Positions 9,194 to 18,772 of a stretch of DNA of 64,000 nt are shown one piece after another. Under the pieces are notes generated by a model. The model saw only the letters and a program-made list of their open reading frames with translations. It searched no databases and was not told the origin of the DNA. Location: assembly GCF_000826685.1 (NCBI RefSeq), contig NZ_JROO01000011.1, positions 1-64,000 of the forward strand, read 5' to 3'. Every line of letters starts with the position of its first letter. Position 1 is the first letter of the stretch. A program made the position numbers and the translations under genes. Source of the DNA: Streptomonospora alba. GTDB taxonomy: Bacteria > Actinomycetota > Actinomycetes > Streptosporangiales > Streptosporangiaceae.

Positions 9194-9522
9194 CGGTCTC
9201 CTGGTCCTGGTGCGAGTCGCCCGGTGCGCCCGGGGGTGCTCCGGGTCCGGTCCCCGCCGCGCGCCGGCCGCGCGGGCGGCCGGCGACCGCGCTGCGGGGC
9301 CGCCGTGATCCCGCTCCGGCGGGAGCGATCACATCTGAACGGCCCTTCGCGCCCACCGGAGCCGCCGCGCATGCCTTTGCCGGACACCGGCGCCCGGGCG
9401 TTCGCCGGTTCCACCACCCAGCCTAGCCAGCGGAGGCAGAGGGGACGGCCGCGGTATCCCCTGCGCCGGCGGTGCGGTATCGCGGCGCGGTCCCCGGCGA
9501 CACCGAAGGCGCGCCCGCGGGC
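9194..9522. other. Intergenic stretch between the HAD and DUF1015 genes
   Basis: Both flanking genes are on the minus strand. Around 9433-9474 there is an imperfect inverted repeat (GCAGAGGGGA against TCCCCTGC) that could end the DUF1015 transcript. The HAD promoter should be near 9200-9300, but I cannot pick it out. No coding sequence. Confidence 0.35.
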
Positions 9523-10887
9523 TCATCCCGTGAGTCGGGGGCCGAGCGCTTCGGCGCCACGCAGCACGAGGCCGGTCCGCGGCTTGGGACCGAAGGACGT
9601 CGTCTTGCGCGGTGTCAGTTCGCCTTCGGCGGCGATCGTGTAGACGTCCTCGACCGGGACGGGGTCCAGCAGCACAGCCGTGTCGCGGCCGGGGCGGGCC
9701 GCGGCCACCGCCGCGGCGGGGTCGTCGTGCACCAGGTCGACGTCGGCGTCGCCGAGCCCCCACACGCCCAGCAGGTACTCCAGAGCGGCGGTGGGCAGAG
9801 CGCGCCAGGCGGGGGAGCGGTCGGGGAACGCGGCCGCCAGCCGATCCGCATCCACGCGCAGCCGGAACCTCCTGCTTCCGCGATCGGGCGCGGCGAGCAC
9901 CAGCCCCGGACCTTCGCCCCCCGACGGCTCGGAGGTGCCGCCGGTGGCTCCGGGCGGAACCGCCGGCCCTTCCGCTTCGGCGGGCATCGGCACCGCTGCC
10001 GCCACCTCGGCCGCCGCCGCAACCGCGGCGTCGGTGTCCAGGCCGCGCAGCACCCGGTGGATCGCGCCCACTCGGGGCGGGCAGGAGTCGGAGTCCACCA
10101 GCAGCGCGAGCCCGTCGTCCCAGGGGCCCGGCCCGTGGCGGCGGGCCCGGAGGCGCTGGTAGGCGGCGTAGCGGTGGTGCCCGTCGGCGATGAGCGCGGT
10201 GCGGGCGGCCAGATCCGCGGCGATCTCCCCGTGCAGCGCTGTGTCGGTGACCGACCACAGCCGGTGGGCGACGCCGTCGGCGGTCGCGGTATCCACCAGC
10301 GGCTGCGGCCAGGTTTCGGCGACCGTTTCGGTGATGCGTGCGGCGGCGCCGTCGCCTCCTCGGTAGAGCAGGAAGATCGGTTCCAGGTTGGCCTGGGTGG
10401 CGGCCATCAGCCGGGCGCGGTCGAGTACCGGCTCCGGGGCGACGTCCTCGTGCGGGCGCACCACTGGGCTGCCGGGAGCGGGGAGACGCAGCGCGCCGAC
10501 GAGCCCGCGCTGGCGCAGTCCTTCGGGCAGGGTCTGCTCGTAGACGTAGATCGCCGGTTCCCTGTCGCGGACCAGGATCCCCTCGGTGAGCCAGTTCCGC
10601 AGCGTGCGCGCGGCGGCCGCATAGCGGTCCGCCGCGGTTATGGGCGGCCCCGCTCCCGCACGCTGTCCGACCGTGATCGGCGGAACGGTCAGACGGACGG
10701 CGTTGTGCGGTTCGGCGCGGGTGAGTTCCGTGAAGGAGGCCGCGTCGAGCACGTCGTAGGGCGGTGCCAGGGCCCGGGCGATCTCGAACTCGGGCGAGTC
10801 CAGCATCGGGCCGGCGTCGCGGTCGGCGTAGCGCAGCCCCCGCAGTGGCGCCAACTCAAGGGCGTCCGCGCCCGCGTGTTTCCGCAC
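9523..10887 (-). CDS. DUF1015-family protein
   Basis: The 454-aa protein has the hallmark N-terminal segment of DUF1015 proteins (ARALAPPYDVLD near residue 39, then a polar region with HNAVRLTVP), a central region with IADGHHRYAAYQRLR, and a C-terminal ParB-like part with SFGPKPRTGLVLR. The HHRYAA motif resembles the nucleotide-binding motif of ParB/Srx-like proteins. The biochemical role of the family is not established. The gene is a regular neighbour of the HAD gene in this cluster. Confidence 0.85.
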   Translation of the reverse strand: MRKHAGADALELAPLRGLRYADRDAGPMLDSPEFEIARALAPPYDVLDAASFTELTRAEPHNAVRLTVPPITVGQRAGAGPPITAADRYAAAARTLRNWLTEGILVRDREPAIYVYEQTLPEGLRQRGLVGALRLPAPGSPVVRPHEDVAPEPVLDRARLMAATQANLEPIFLLYRGGDGAAARITETVAETWPQPLVDTATADGVAHRLWSVTDTALHGEIAADLAARTALIADGHHRYAAYQRLRARRHGPGPWDDGLALLVDSDSCPPRVGAIHRVLRGLDTDAAVAAAAEVAAAVPMPAEAEGPAVPPGATGGTSEPSGGEGPGLVLAAPDRGSRRFRLRVDADRLAAAFPDRSPAWRALPTAALEYLLGVWGLGDADVDLVHDDPAAAVAAARPGRDTAVLLDPVPVEDVYTIAAEGELTPRKTTSFGPKPRTGLVLRGAEALGPRLTG

Positions 10888-10944
10888 GCTGGCACGATAC
10901 CCGCCGCAGGCGGCGTTCTCGCCGTTGAGGGCGGGTGCGGGCGC

Positions 10945-11295
10945 TCACAGCAGCTTGCGCAGCCGCATCAGATCGCCGAAGTTCGCATCGAGCTTCACCC
11001 GGCCGCCGAGAAGGGCTTTGGCGGCGTCGAGGCGGTCCTCGGCCAGCGCGACGAGGTCGTCGCTGGAGACGGTGACGCCCACCTCAGCGCGCCGGGCGGA
11101 TTCGTCGGGCCGGCGCTCGGTGATGTCCTGCATCCCGTCTTCGGTCAGGCGCATGTCGAACACGGTGTCCACGTCGCTCACGGTGAGGCTTACGGTGCGC
11201 TCGACGATGTGCTTGCGCCGGTCGGCCGGGTCGATTTCGGTGATGCGCTCGGAGACCTTGCCGATCGCCGCCCGGCACTCCTCCAGAGTGGCCAT
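10945..11295 (-). CDS. SCP2 sterol-carrier-like small protein
   Basis: The 116-aa protein begins MATLEECRAAIGKVSERI and has the compact alpha/beta pattern of bacterial SCP2-like proteins (RTVSLTVSDVDTVFDMRLTEDG, then VGVTVSSDDLVALAE). Such proteins bind hydrophobic ligands or act as fold-only partners. Start codons further upstream (11304, 11400) add Arg-rich residues unlike the family, so 11295 is chosen. It lies tail-to-head with the DUF1015 gene and divergent from the phasin-like gene. Confidence 0.8.
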   Translation of the reverse strand: MATLEECRAAIGKVSERITEIDPADRRKHIVERTVSLTVSDVDTVFDMRLTEDGMQDITERRPDESARRAEVGVTVSSDDLVALAEDRLDAAKALLGGRVKLDANFGDLMRLRKLL

Positions 11296-11488
11296 GGGTC
11301 CCATGATGCCCCACCGGCGTCCGGCTCTCCCGCCCGCCGCCGCGGTGCGGCGGGCGAAATGCCGCTCGACCCTGCGAAGTCGCGCCCGTGGAGGCCGCAC
11401 GCCCGGTAGCGTTTACGGCTGCGTCCCACCCCGCTGTGGCACCGGCAACTCTTCCGCTTTCTCTGGTACCGGCAAGGAGCAAGTCACC

Positions 11489-12397
11489 ATGGTCGTCGAT
11501 GCGGTGCGTGCCTATTTCGAAGCAGTCAACGGCCTCACCGAACTGACCCGCAAACGCGCTGTCGCAGCGGCCAAAGTGATCCTCAAGGCGGGTGAGGAGC
11601 GTTTCGCCGCCCCCGCGCCGAGCGGGGCGCGGTCCGCTGGGCCGGCGGGAGAGACCGGCGACGGCGGGCAGCGCGCGGGTTCGGGGATCCAGACGTTGGC
11701 CGGCGAGCTGATCGAGACCTCGCAGGCCAACCGCGAGGCGCTGAACGCACTGGTCGGCAGCGAGGTCGAGCGGGCCCTGGAGCGGATGGAGCTGGTCAGC
11801 CGGGCTGAGTACGACCGCCTGGCACGCCGCGTGGCCGAGCTGGAGCGCCGCCTGGCCGCCCAGCGGCCGCTCATCAGCACGGCGCCCATACACGCCGCGG
11901 TGCCGCCCGTCGCCGCTGCCTCCGCGGAGGCAGCCGAGGCGGGGCCCCTGCCGTCGGCGGGCGGAGCCCCCGCCGACGCGGCCGACGGGTACGGGAAGGC
12001 GGTCGAGGACGCGCCGGCCGGGACCGCAGCGGACGCGGACGCCGCTGGGAAGCCCGAGACGAGCGCGCACACGCGAGACGCTGCGCACGGCGCCGGTGCG
12101 AGCGCCGCGGTCGACTCGACCGAAACCGAAACCGAAACGAACGGTGAGGCGCCGGGCGGCGAGCCGCTTACGGAGGCGGACCAGGGCGACTCGGAGCGCT
12201 CGGAGGCGGCGTCCTCGGGCGGAGGCGCGGGGAACGGGCAGGCCACCGCCAAGAGAACGGCGGCGTCGGCCAAGAGCCAGCAGCAGCGCTCGACGAAGGC
12301 CAAGTCCGGTTCCGGCCGTTCCGGCGCCGCCGCCAAGAGCGGTGGCGCGAAGCGCCCCGCCAGCCGTGGTAAGAACAGCACGAAGAACGACCAATAG
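11489..12397 (+). CDS. Phasin-like protein with long disordered tail
   Basis: The 302-aa protein has an N-terminal helical part of about 125 residues (VVDAVRAYFEAVNGLTELTRKRA, then a coiled-coil-like stretch ending YDRLARRVAELERRLA) that resembles phasin or apolipoprotein-type amphipathic helices. The remaining 170 residues are Ala, Glu, Thr and Pro rich, with ETETETN repeats and a basic Lys/Ser/Gly C-terminus. A poorly understood protein of this design is typical in the tlyA cluster. The ATG is preceded by AAGGAGCAAGTCACC. Function is unknown; granule or membrane association is inference. Confidence 0.75.
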   Translation: MVVDAVRAYFEAVNGLTELTRKRAVAAAKVILKAGEERFAAPAPSGARSAGPAGETGDGGQRAGSGIQTLAGELIETSQANREALNALVGSEVERALERMELVSRAEYDRLARRVAELERRLAAQRPLISTAPIHAAVPPVAAASAEAAEAGPLPSAGGAPADAADGYGKAVEDAPAGTAADADAAGKPETSAHTRDAAHGAGASAAVDSTETETETNGEAPGGEPLTEADQGDSERSEAASSGGGAGNGQATAKRTAASAKSQQQRSTKAKSGSGRSGAAAKSGGAKRPASRGKNSTKNDQ

Positions 12398-12504
12398 CCA
12401 CAGCACGAGCGGAATTGCACAATAGGACCGGCGCCGCGGGAGCGGGTCGGCTCCGCGGCGGTAGGCACGGCAATGCGCGCACAGATGAAGGGCGGCGCGG
12501 AAAA

Positions 12505-12741
12505 GTGACGGACGCAACCCCCCTTGGCCACACGGAATCGGCCGAAAACGCCCACGCGGCCACCGAGCAACAGCAGGCGGCGGGAATCGCCGAGCGCACC
12601 CTGCAGATGGCCCGCGAACGCCTGGCGGCCCTCGACGACATGCCCACTGCCGACCACGTTGCCGTCTTCGACGAACTGCATCAGGAACTCTCCACAGTCC
12701 TCAACGGTCTGGAGAAGGACGACAGCCCTCGCGGCGGCTGA
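12505..12741 (+). CDS. Small conserved helical protein of the tlyA cluster
   Basis: The 78-aa product starts at GTG 12505 (VTDATPLGHTESAENAH) and is mainly two helices (GIAERTLQMARERLAALDDMP and DHVAVFDELHQELSTVLNGL). An in-frame ATG at 12415 would add 30 Arg/Gly-rich residues with no family resemblance, so the GTG is preferred. Small proteins of this shape usually stand directly before tlyA. Here a regulator and a short UvrA separate them. Function unknown. Confidence 0.7.
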   Translation: MTDATPLGHTESAENAHAATEQQQAAGIAERTLQMARERLAALDDMPTADHVAVFDELHQELSTVLNGLEKDDSPRGG

Positions 12742-12912
12742 CCCGCGGCACCGCCGTCCCGCGCGCCGCTGCCGCGGTTGCCGGCGCCGGCGAGCACAGA
12801 GCGGCGGGAGCATCGCGGCACAGGCGAGCCACGGCCGCAGGCGGTGCGCGCCCGCACCACCGTGCGGCTGCGCTGCGGGCGCAGCCGCACGGGGCGGCCG
12901 CTCCGGCGGGGA

Positions 12913-13872
12913 TCAGTCGCCCGCCGCCTGTGCCATGCGCTGCGCGGCGTCGCGGGTGAAGGCGACCAGCTCCGGGGGGCCTTCGACCGTATAGGCGACG
13001 CCGACCATGGCGACGGTGATCGCGATCCATTCCCACGAGTCGGCGGCGGTCACCAGGCGGCAGGAGCCGGAGTCCACGGCCTCCAACGAGCCCGCCTCGG
13101 CCATCAGCCGCTCCGATACCCGTTCCACCGGCGCGGAGAACAGCACCACGCCGCGGTGCCGGCTGATGGGGAAGCGTGCGCTGTCGTGCACGAAGCTCAC
13201 GGTGTCGGCGCTCGGCAACTCGCGCGCGGTGAACGTGGTGGGCTGGACCGTCAGCCCGGCCATCCGGTCCAACCGGAACGTGCGCCAGTCACGCCGGTCG
13301 CGATCCCAGCCCAGCAGGTACCAGCGTCGCCCCACCAGCACCTGCCGGTAGGGCTCGACGCGGCGGTCGCCGCTGCGTTCGGCGCGGTCGGTGTAGCTGA
13401 AGCGCACGTGGTTTCGCGCGTGCGCGGCGGTGGCCAGGCGCTGCAGAGTGCGCAGATCGGGGGCGGCGTGGGTGCGCGCGACGGCGTCGGTGGAGGAGGA
13501 GACGGCTTCGGCCCGGTAGCGCAGCCGCGACGGCAGCACCTGTTCCAGCTTGATCAGCGCGTTGCCCGCAGCGTCGGCGGCATCGGACACGGCGGCCGAC
13601 GACGCCAGGCGCAGCCCCACCACGGCGGCCACCGCCTCCTCGTCGGTGAGCAGCAGCGGCGGCATGGCGCGCCCGGCCACGAGCCGGTAGCTGCCGCCGG
13701 GACCGCGCGTGGATCGGACGGGATAGCCCAGGCCGCGCAGCCGGTCGACGTCGCGCCGCAGGGTGCGCGCAGACGCGCCGACGCGCTCGGCGAGCTCGCG
13801 CCCCGTCCAGGTCCTGCCGCTCTGCAGCAGCGACAGCAGTTCCAGCATCCGCCCGCTCGGTCCGTCCACCAC
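12913..13872 (-). CDS. WYL-domain transcriptional regulator (YafY/DeoR-type HTH)
   Basis: About 319 aa from the GTG at 13872. An N-terminal winged helix-turn-helix (RMLELLSLLQSGRTWTGRELAERVG, then TLRRDVDRLRGLGYPV) is followed by a WYL domain (RVEPYRQVLVGRRWYLLGWDRDR) and a C-terminal WCX-like region. WYL proteins sense ligands, often nucleic acids or small metabolites, and regulate DNA-damage or defence genes. An ATG at 13914 would leave only 19 bp to the divergent UvrA gene. The GTG gives the usual family start (VVDGPSGRMLELL). It probably regulates the adjacent short UvrA through the shared promoter. Confidence 0.85.
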   Translation of the reverse strand: MVDGPSGRMLELLSLLQSGRTWTGRELAERVGASARTLRRDVDRLRGLGYPVRSTRGPGGSYRLVAGRAMPPLLLTDEEAVAAVVGLRLASSAAVSDAADAAGNALIKLEQVLPSRLRYRAEAVSSSTDAVARTHAAPDLRTLQRLATAAHARNHVRFSYTDRAERSGDRRVEPYRQVLVGRRWYLLGWDRDRRDWRTFRLDRMAGLTVQPTTFTARELPSADTVSFVHDSARFPISRHRGVVLFSAPVERVSERLMAEAGSLEAVDSGSCRLVTAADSWEWIAITVAMVGVAYTVEGPPELVAFTRDAAQRMAQAAGD

Positions 13873-13933
13873 ACTCCGATCCTGCACCCGGTTGCGGCCG
13901 GAATCCGGCCTCAACCGTTTCTACCGTCGCCCC

Positions 13934-16210
13934 ATGGCACACGACCGCATCCGCATCTCCGGCGCCCGCGAACACAACCTCGCCGACATCGCCGTGGAGA
14001 TCCCGAAAGACCGCCTGACCGTGGTCACCGGGGTGTCCGGCTCCGGTAAGTCGTCGCTGGTCTTCGACACCGTCGCCGCCGAATCCCAGCGCCAGCTCAA
14101 CGAGACGTTCACCACCTTCGCCCGCAACCGGCTGCCCAGATACGGACAGCCCGACGTCGACACGATCGAGAACCTGGCCCCGGCGATCATCGTCGACCAG
14201 AGGCGGCTGCGCGGCGACGCCCGCTCGACGGTGGGCACCATCACCGACATCTACTCCCTCATGCGGCTGCTGTGGTCGCGCGCCGGGCGGCCCCGGATCG
14301 GTTCGTCCAACCTCTTCTCCTTCAACGACCCCCAGGGCATGTGTCCGCGGTGCGCCGGTCTCGGCGCTGTCCGCACCGTCGACGTCGACGGACTCGTGGA
14401 TCGCAGCCGATCGCTGAACGAGGGCGCGATCCGCTTCCCCACCTTCCACGTCGGCGGCTGGATGTGGCGCACCTACGCCGACTCCGGGCTGTTCGACAAC
14501 GACAAGCCCCTGGCCGACTACACGCCTGCCGAATGGGAGGCGTTCCTGCACGGCGCAGCGGCCACAGTGCACCTGCCCAGCCGGGGCGGACCGGTGCCCA
14601 CCGCCTACGAAGGGCTGCTGCCCAGGTTCGAGCGCATCTGGCTGCCCAAGGACCCCGAGACGCTCAAGCCCAAGGCCCGCGAAGCCTTCGACAGAGTCGT
14701 CACCGAGACCGCGTGTCCCGACTGCGAGGGAACCCGGCTGTCGGCGGCCGCGCTGTCCAGCCGGATCGACGGGCGCACCATCGCCGAGGGCGCCGCCATG
14801 GAGGCCGGAGAGCTGGCGGCGGCGGTACGGGGCATGGACGTCGGCGACGCCGCGCCGGTGGCCGAGGCGCTCGCCACCCAGCTGGAGCACATGGTCGGGA
14901 TCGGGCTGGGATATCTGACCCTGGACCGGCCCACGTCGACGCTGTCGGGCGGGGAGTCGCAGCGCGTGAAAACGGTCCGCCACCTCGGCAGCAGCCTCAC
15001 CGGCATGCTCTACATCCTCGACGAGCCCAGTGTCGGCCTGCACCCCCACGACGTCTCCCGCCTCACTCGACTGCTGTGCCGCCTGCGCGACAAGGGCAAC
15101 ACGGTCCTGGTCGTCGAGCACGACCCCGACGTGATCGCGGTGGCCGACCACGTCGTCGACATGGGCCCCGGAGCCGGCGAGGCGGGAGGGCGGGTGGTCT
15201 ACGAGGGCGACGCGGCCGGGCTGGCCGCCGCCCCGACGGCCACCGGCCGCGCCCTGCGCGATCGGCCCGTGCCCAAGGCCGCTCCGCGGACCCCGGCCGG
15301 ATGGGCGCGGATCCGCGGCGCCGACCGCCACAACCTGCGCGCAGTGGACGTGGACATCCCCACCGGCGTGCTGACCGCCGTCACCGGGGTGGCCGGCTCG
15401 GGAAAGAGCACTCTCGTGCACGGCTACCTGCCGCTCGTGTGCCCCGGGACCACCGTGATCGACCAGCGCGGCATCCGGGTGTCGCGCCGCTCCAGCCTGG
15501 CCACCTACACCGGGATCCTCGACGTGATCCGCCGATTGTTCGCCCGGGAGAACGGGGTGAGCACGTCGCTGTTCACTCCCAACGGGGAGGGCGCCTGCCC
15601 GGCGTGCGAAGGGCTCGGTGTGGTCTACACCGACCTGGCTTTCATGGACCCCATCGTCAGCACCTGCGAGGTGTGCGGCGGCACGAGGTTCACCGACGAC
15701 GTGCTGCGGTACCGACTCGACGGGCGCACCGTCGCCGATGTGCTGGACCTCAGCGTGCGCCGAGCACTCGACGCCTTCCCGCGGTCCGGTGCCGTCAACT
15801 CGGTGCTTGTGCGCCTGGACGAGGTGGGGCTGGGCTATCTCGCGCTCGGGCAGACCCTGAACACCCTCTCCGGCGGCGAGCGGCAGCGCCTCAAGCTCGC
15901 CGACGAACTCGGCGGCGACGGCGGCGTGTACGTGTTCGACGAGCCCACGACGGGGCTGCACATGTCCGATGTCGCCGACCTCCTCGCGCTGCTCGACCGG
16001 CTGGTCGACGGCGGCTCGACGGTGGTGGTCGTCGAGCACGACCTCGACGTGGTCAGCCGTGCCGACTGGATCGTCGACCTCGGGCCCGGGCCGGGCCGCC
16101 ACGGGGGAGGGGTGGTGTTCCAGGGGACGCCCGCCGACCTGCTCGCGGAGCCCGCGTCCGAGACCGCCCGCCACATGCGCCGGGCGGTGCGCACCGCGCA
16201 GCCGGTGTAA
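13934..16210 (+). CDS. Short UvrA paralogue (DrrC-like ABC-ATPase)
   Basis: The 758-aa protein is a two-ATPase UvrA homologue, about 190 residues shorter than the housekeeping copy at 25811. Both Walker A sites (GVSGSGKSS near 35 and GVAGSGKST near 488), both signature motifs (LSGGES, LSGGER) and two CxxC zinc modules (CPRCAGLG with [17 protein letters not shown] with CEVCGGTRF) are present. The region carrying the UvrB-binding domain after the first Walker A is missing. This is the layout of DrrC and related self-resistance proteins of antibiotic producers. It is divergent from the WYL regulator, and starts ATG 13934. DNA-intercalator tolerance is the likely role, but this is inference. Confidence 0.88.
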   Translation: MAHDRIRISGAREHNLADIAVEIPKDRLTVVTGVSGSGKSSLVFDTVAAESQRQLNETFTTFARNRLPRYGQPDVDTIENLAPAIIVDQRRLRGDARSTVGTITDIYSLMRLLWSRAGRPRIGSSNLFSFNDPQGMCPRCAGLGAVRTVDVDGLVDRSRSLNEGAIRFPTFHVGGWMWRTYADSGLFDNDKPLADYTPAEWEAFLHGAAATVHLPSRGGPVPTAYEGLLPRFERIWLPKDPETLKPKAREAFDRVVTETACPDCEGTRLSAAALSSRIDGRTIAEGAAMEAGELAAAVRGMDVGDAAPVAEALATQLEHMVGIGLGYLTLDRPTSTLSGGESQRVKTVRHLGSSLTGMLYILDEPSVGLHPHDVSRLTRLLCRLRDKGNTVLVVEHDPDVIAVADHVVDMGPGAGEAGGRVVYEGDAAGLAAAPTATGRALRDRPVPKAAPRTPAGWARIRGADRHNLRAVDVDIPTGVLTAVTGVAGSGKSTLVHGYLPLVCPGTTVIDQRGIRVSRRSSLATYTGILDVIRRLFARENGVSTSLFTPNGEGACPACEGLGVVYTDLAFMDPIVSTCEVCGGTRFTDDVLRYRLDGRTVADVLDLSVRRALDAFPRSGAVNSVLVRLDEVGLGYLALGQTLNTLSGGERQRLKLADELGGDGGVYVFDEPTTGLHMSDVADLLALLDRLVDGGSTVVVVEHDLDVVSRADWIVDLGPGPGRHGGGVVFQGTPADLLAEPASETARHMRRAVRTAQPV

Positions 16211-16451
16211 CAGGGGCGCCGGCGGCGCGGCCGCCCGCCCCGCGGGATCTCGTATGCTTTGCCTTGCCGCCGCCGCAGCCTGCGGCGTCGCGGGCGGCAT
16301 CCGCTCGGCGGAGGATCGGCGCGCGGCTCATCGCCTCGATCACGCGGGAGACGCGCGTGCACGCCCGCCCGCGGCCGCCAAGGCGCCGCCCCGCCCCGCC
16401 GGTGCGGGGGCGGCTCCCCGGATACCCGAGAGGTGGGTGCACTCGATCCCC

Positions 16452-17252
16452 ATGGTCAGGCGCAGCCGACTGGATGCCGAACTGGTCCGCCGCGGGCACG
16501 CGCGTTCGCGAAGCCACGCCGGCGAACTGATCGACGGCGGACACGTGCTGGTCGGCGGTGTCCCGGCCGGGAAGGCTGCTACGCAGGTGGGCCTGGACCA
16601 GGCGATCGTGGTCAAGGCACCCCCGGACGAGCCGACCTACGTCTCGCGCGGCGCGCACAAGCTGGTGGGTGCGCTGGAGGCGTTCGGGATCGAGGCCTCG
16701 GGGCGGCACTGCCTGGACGCCGGAGCGTCCACCGGCGGGTTCACCGACGTGCTGCTGCGGCGCGGCGCGGCCTCGGTGGTGGCGGTCGACGTGGGCTACG
16801 GGCAACTGGCGTGGCCGCTGCGCAGCGACGACCGGGTCACGGTCCTGGAGCGGCGCAACGTGCGCGACCTGGAGCCCGAGCAGGTGGGCGAGCCGATGCC
16901 GGACCTGGTGGTGGCGGACCTGTCGTTCATCTCGCTGGGCCTGGTGCTGGGCCCGCTGGTGCGCTGTGCCGACCCCGGCGCCGACTTCACGCTGATGGTC
17001 AAGCCGCAGTTCGAGGTGGGCAAGGACCGTGTGGGGACCGGGGGTGTGGTCCGCGACCCGCAGTTGCGCGCCGAAGCGGTGCGCACCGTCGCCGACCGCG
17101 CCCGCGAGCTGGGCCTGGGAACGGCCGAGGTGGCGGCGAGCCCGCTGCCCGGCCCCTCGGGCAACGTCGAGTACTTCCTCTGGCTGCGCGCGGGCGCGCC
17201 CCCGCTGGACGAGGGGCGGCTGCAGAGCGCTGTGGCGGAGGGCCCGCAGTAG
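16452..17252 (+). CDS. tlyA: TlyA, rRNA 2'-O-methyltransferase
   Basis: The 266-aa protein methylates ribose 2'-OH groups of 16S and 23S rRNA, and its loss gives capreomycin or viomycin resistance in mycobacteria. Residues 1-60 form an S4 RNA-binding domain (RRSRLDAELVRRGHARSRSHAGELI). Residues 65-260 are an FtsJ-like SAM methyltransferase with motif I LDAGASTGGFTDVLL and the catalytic-type Asp and Lys in VADLSFISL and LMVKPQFEVGK. The open frame extends upstream into the end of the previous gene, so the start is set at ATG 16452. A GTG at 16437 is possible. Confidence 0.93.
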   Translation: MVRRSRLDAELVRRGHARSRSHAGELIDGGHVLVGGVPAGKAATQVGLDQAIVVKAPPDEPTYVSRGAHKLVGALEAFGIEASGRHCLDAGASTGGFTDVLLRRGAASVVAVDVGYGQLAWPLRSDDRVTVLERRNVRDLEPEQVGEPMPDLVVADLSFISLGLVLGPLVRCADPGADFTLMVKPQFEVGKDRVGTGGVVRDPQLRAEAVRTVADRARELGLGTAEVAASPLPGPSGNVEYFLWLRAGAPPLDEGRLQSAVAEGPQ

Positions 17253-17758
17253 GCCGGGGATCGGGAAGGGCCGCAGCGGCCCGGAGCGGAGGGGCCCGCG
17301 CCGCCGACCGGGCCCCGGGCCGGGGCGTGGCCGTGCGCTGCGCCCGCCGCTGTGCGGATCGCGCCCTCGCGGTGCGGCCCGCCCCGTCGCGGTCGGCGGC
17401 CGGCGGCGTGCGACGGGGGATACGCTCCGGTGCGGGCACTTCGCCGCGGGCCGCGTACACGGCGAGCGCCCCCGCCGCGTCCCGGCGCCGGGCGCGAACG
17501 CGGCCTGGGCGCCGAACGGATGTGTGGAGCCGTATGCAGTGTCCATGCCCCGAGTAAACGCCGCCGCTCCCGGCGACCGCCACTGGCGATGCCCGGATGT
17601 GGATAACGTCGTTGTGGGACACGCTCTCTCTGGACGGGTAGCGTGACTCGGCCGGTGTGCGAGCCGGTGCCGCGGGTACCGCACCGCCGGTCGCGCCGTG
17701 GCACGCCCGCGCCGCCGGCGGTCAGGGCGGTGTTGCCAGGCGAAGTTGAGGAGACCCG
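17253..17758. other. Non-coding GC-rich gap between tlyA and nadK
   Basis: These 506 bases carry only low-complexity open frames on both strands. I see no RNA gene or strong terminator. GAGGAG at about 17748 is the nadK ribosome site. The unusual length for an otherwise compact cluster is the only notable feature. Confidence 0.4.
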
Positions 17759-18697
17759 ATGACCAGCCCCGGATCGGACGGACGCAGTGTGCTGCTGCTG
17801 GCGCATACCGGTCGTGCTGCGGCCACGCGCAGCGCTCAGCTGGTGCACCGCAGCCTTACCGAGGCAGGTCTGACCGTGCGGATGCTGGCCTCGGAGGTCG
17901 ACGAGCTGAAACTCGCCGGCTGCGATCTCGATCCGGTCGAGGCCGTAGGCGGTCTCGACGCGGCCGAAGGGGTCGAGCTGGTGATGGTGCTGGGCGGCGA
18001 CGGCACCCTGCTGCGCGCCGCCGAGATCGCCCGCCCCGCCGGCGCGCCGCTGCTGGGCGTCAATCTCGGCCACGTGGGCTTCCTCGCCGAAGCCGAGCGC
18101 GAGGACCTCGGCGCGACGGTGCGCAGCGTCGTCGATCGCGATTACGAGGTCGAGGAGCGGATGACCCTCGACATCGCCGTCTACAACGGCGGCCGCAACG
18201 CCACAGCGCCGCCCGTCCGCACCTGGGCGCTCAACGAGGCGACGCTGGAGAAGGCCAACGCCCGGCGCATGCTGGACATGGTGCTGGAGATCGACGGCCG
18301 CCCGCTGTCCCGATGGGGCTGCGACGGTGTGGTCTGCGCCACGCCCACCGGCTCGACGGCACACGCCTTCTCGGCCGGCGGCCCCATCGTCTGGCCGGAG
18401 GTCGAGGCGCTCGTGGTGGTCCCGATCAGCGCCCACGCGCTTTTCGCCCGCCCGATAGTGGTCTCCCCCGACGCCACCGTGGCCTGCGAAATCGTCCCGG
18501 CGACCACGGCAGGCGTGCTCTGGTGTGATGGACGCCGTATGGTCGAATTGCCCGCAGGGGCACGAATCGAGGTGACCCGCTCCGACATGCCGGTCCGACT
18601 CGCGCGCCTGCAGCGGGCGCCGTTCACCGACCGGTTGGTGGCCAAGTTCGCCCTGCCGGTCGCGGGCTGGCGCGGCCGCTCCGAATACGAGGCCTGA
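17759..18697 (+). CDS. nadK: NAD kinase
   Basis: The 312-aa enzyme phosphorylates NAD+ to NADP+ using ATP or polyphosphate. It has the kinase motif LGGDGTLLRAAE (G79-T83), NLGHVGFLAEA, the NE-A-T motif LNEATLEKAN, and the NAD-binding GCDGVVCATPTGSTAHAFSAGGPI. Length and order match actinobacterial NadK. It follows tlyA and precedes recN, the standard order. Confidence 0.96.
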   Translation: MTSPGSDGRSVLLLAHTGRAAATRSAQLVHRSLTEAGLTVRMLASEVDELKLAGCDLDPVEAVGGLDAAEGVELVMVLGGDGTLLRAAEIARPAGAPLLGVNLGHVGFLAEAEREDLGATVRSVVDRDYEVEERMTLDIAVYNGGRNATAPPVRTWALNEATLEKANARRMLDMVLEIDGRPLSRWGCDGVVCATPTGSTAHAFSAGGPIVWPEVEALVVVPISAHALFARPIVVSPDATVACEIVPATTAGVLWCDGRRMVELPAGARIEVTRSDMPVRLARLQRAPFTDRLVAKFALPVAGWRGRSEYEA

Positions 18698-18772
18698 CCG
18701 GCCGCGTGGACGGGGCGCCTCGCCCGAGCGTCCGCACCGCAAGCACGTCAATGGTGAGCAGGAGAGGATTCG

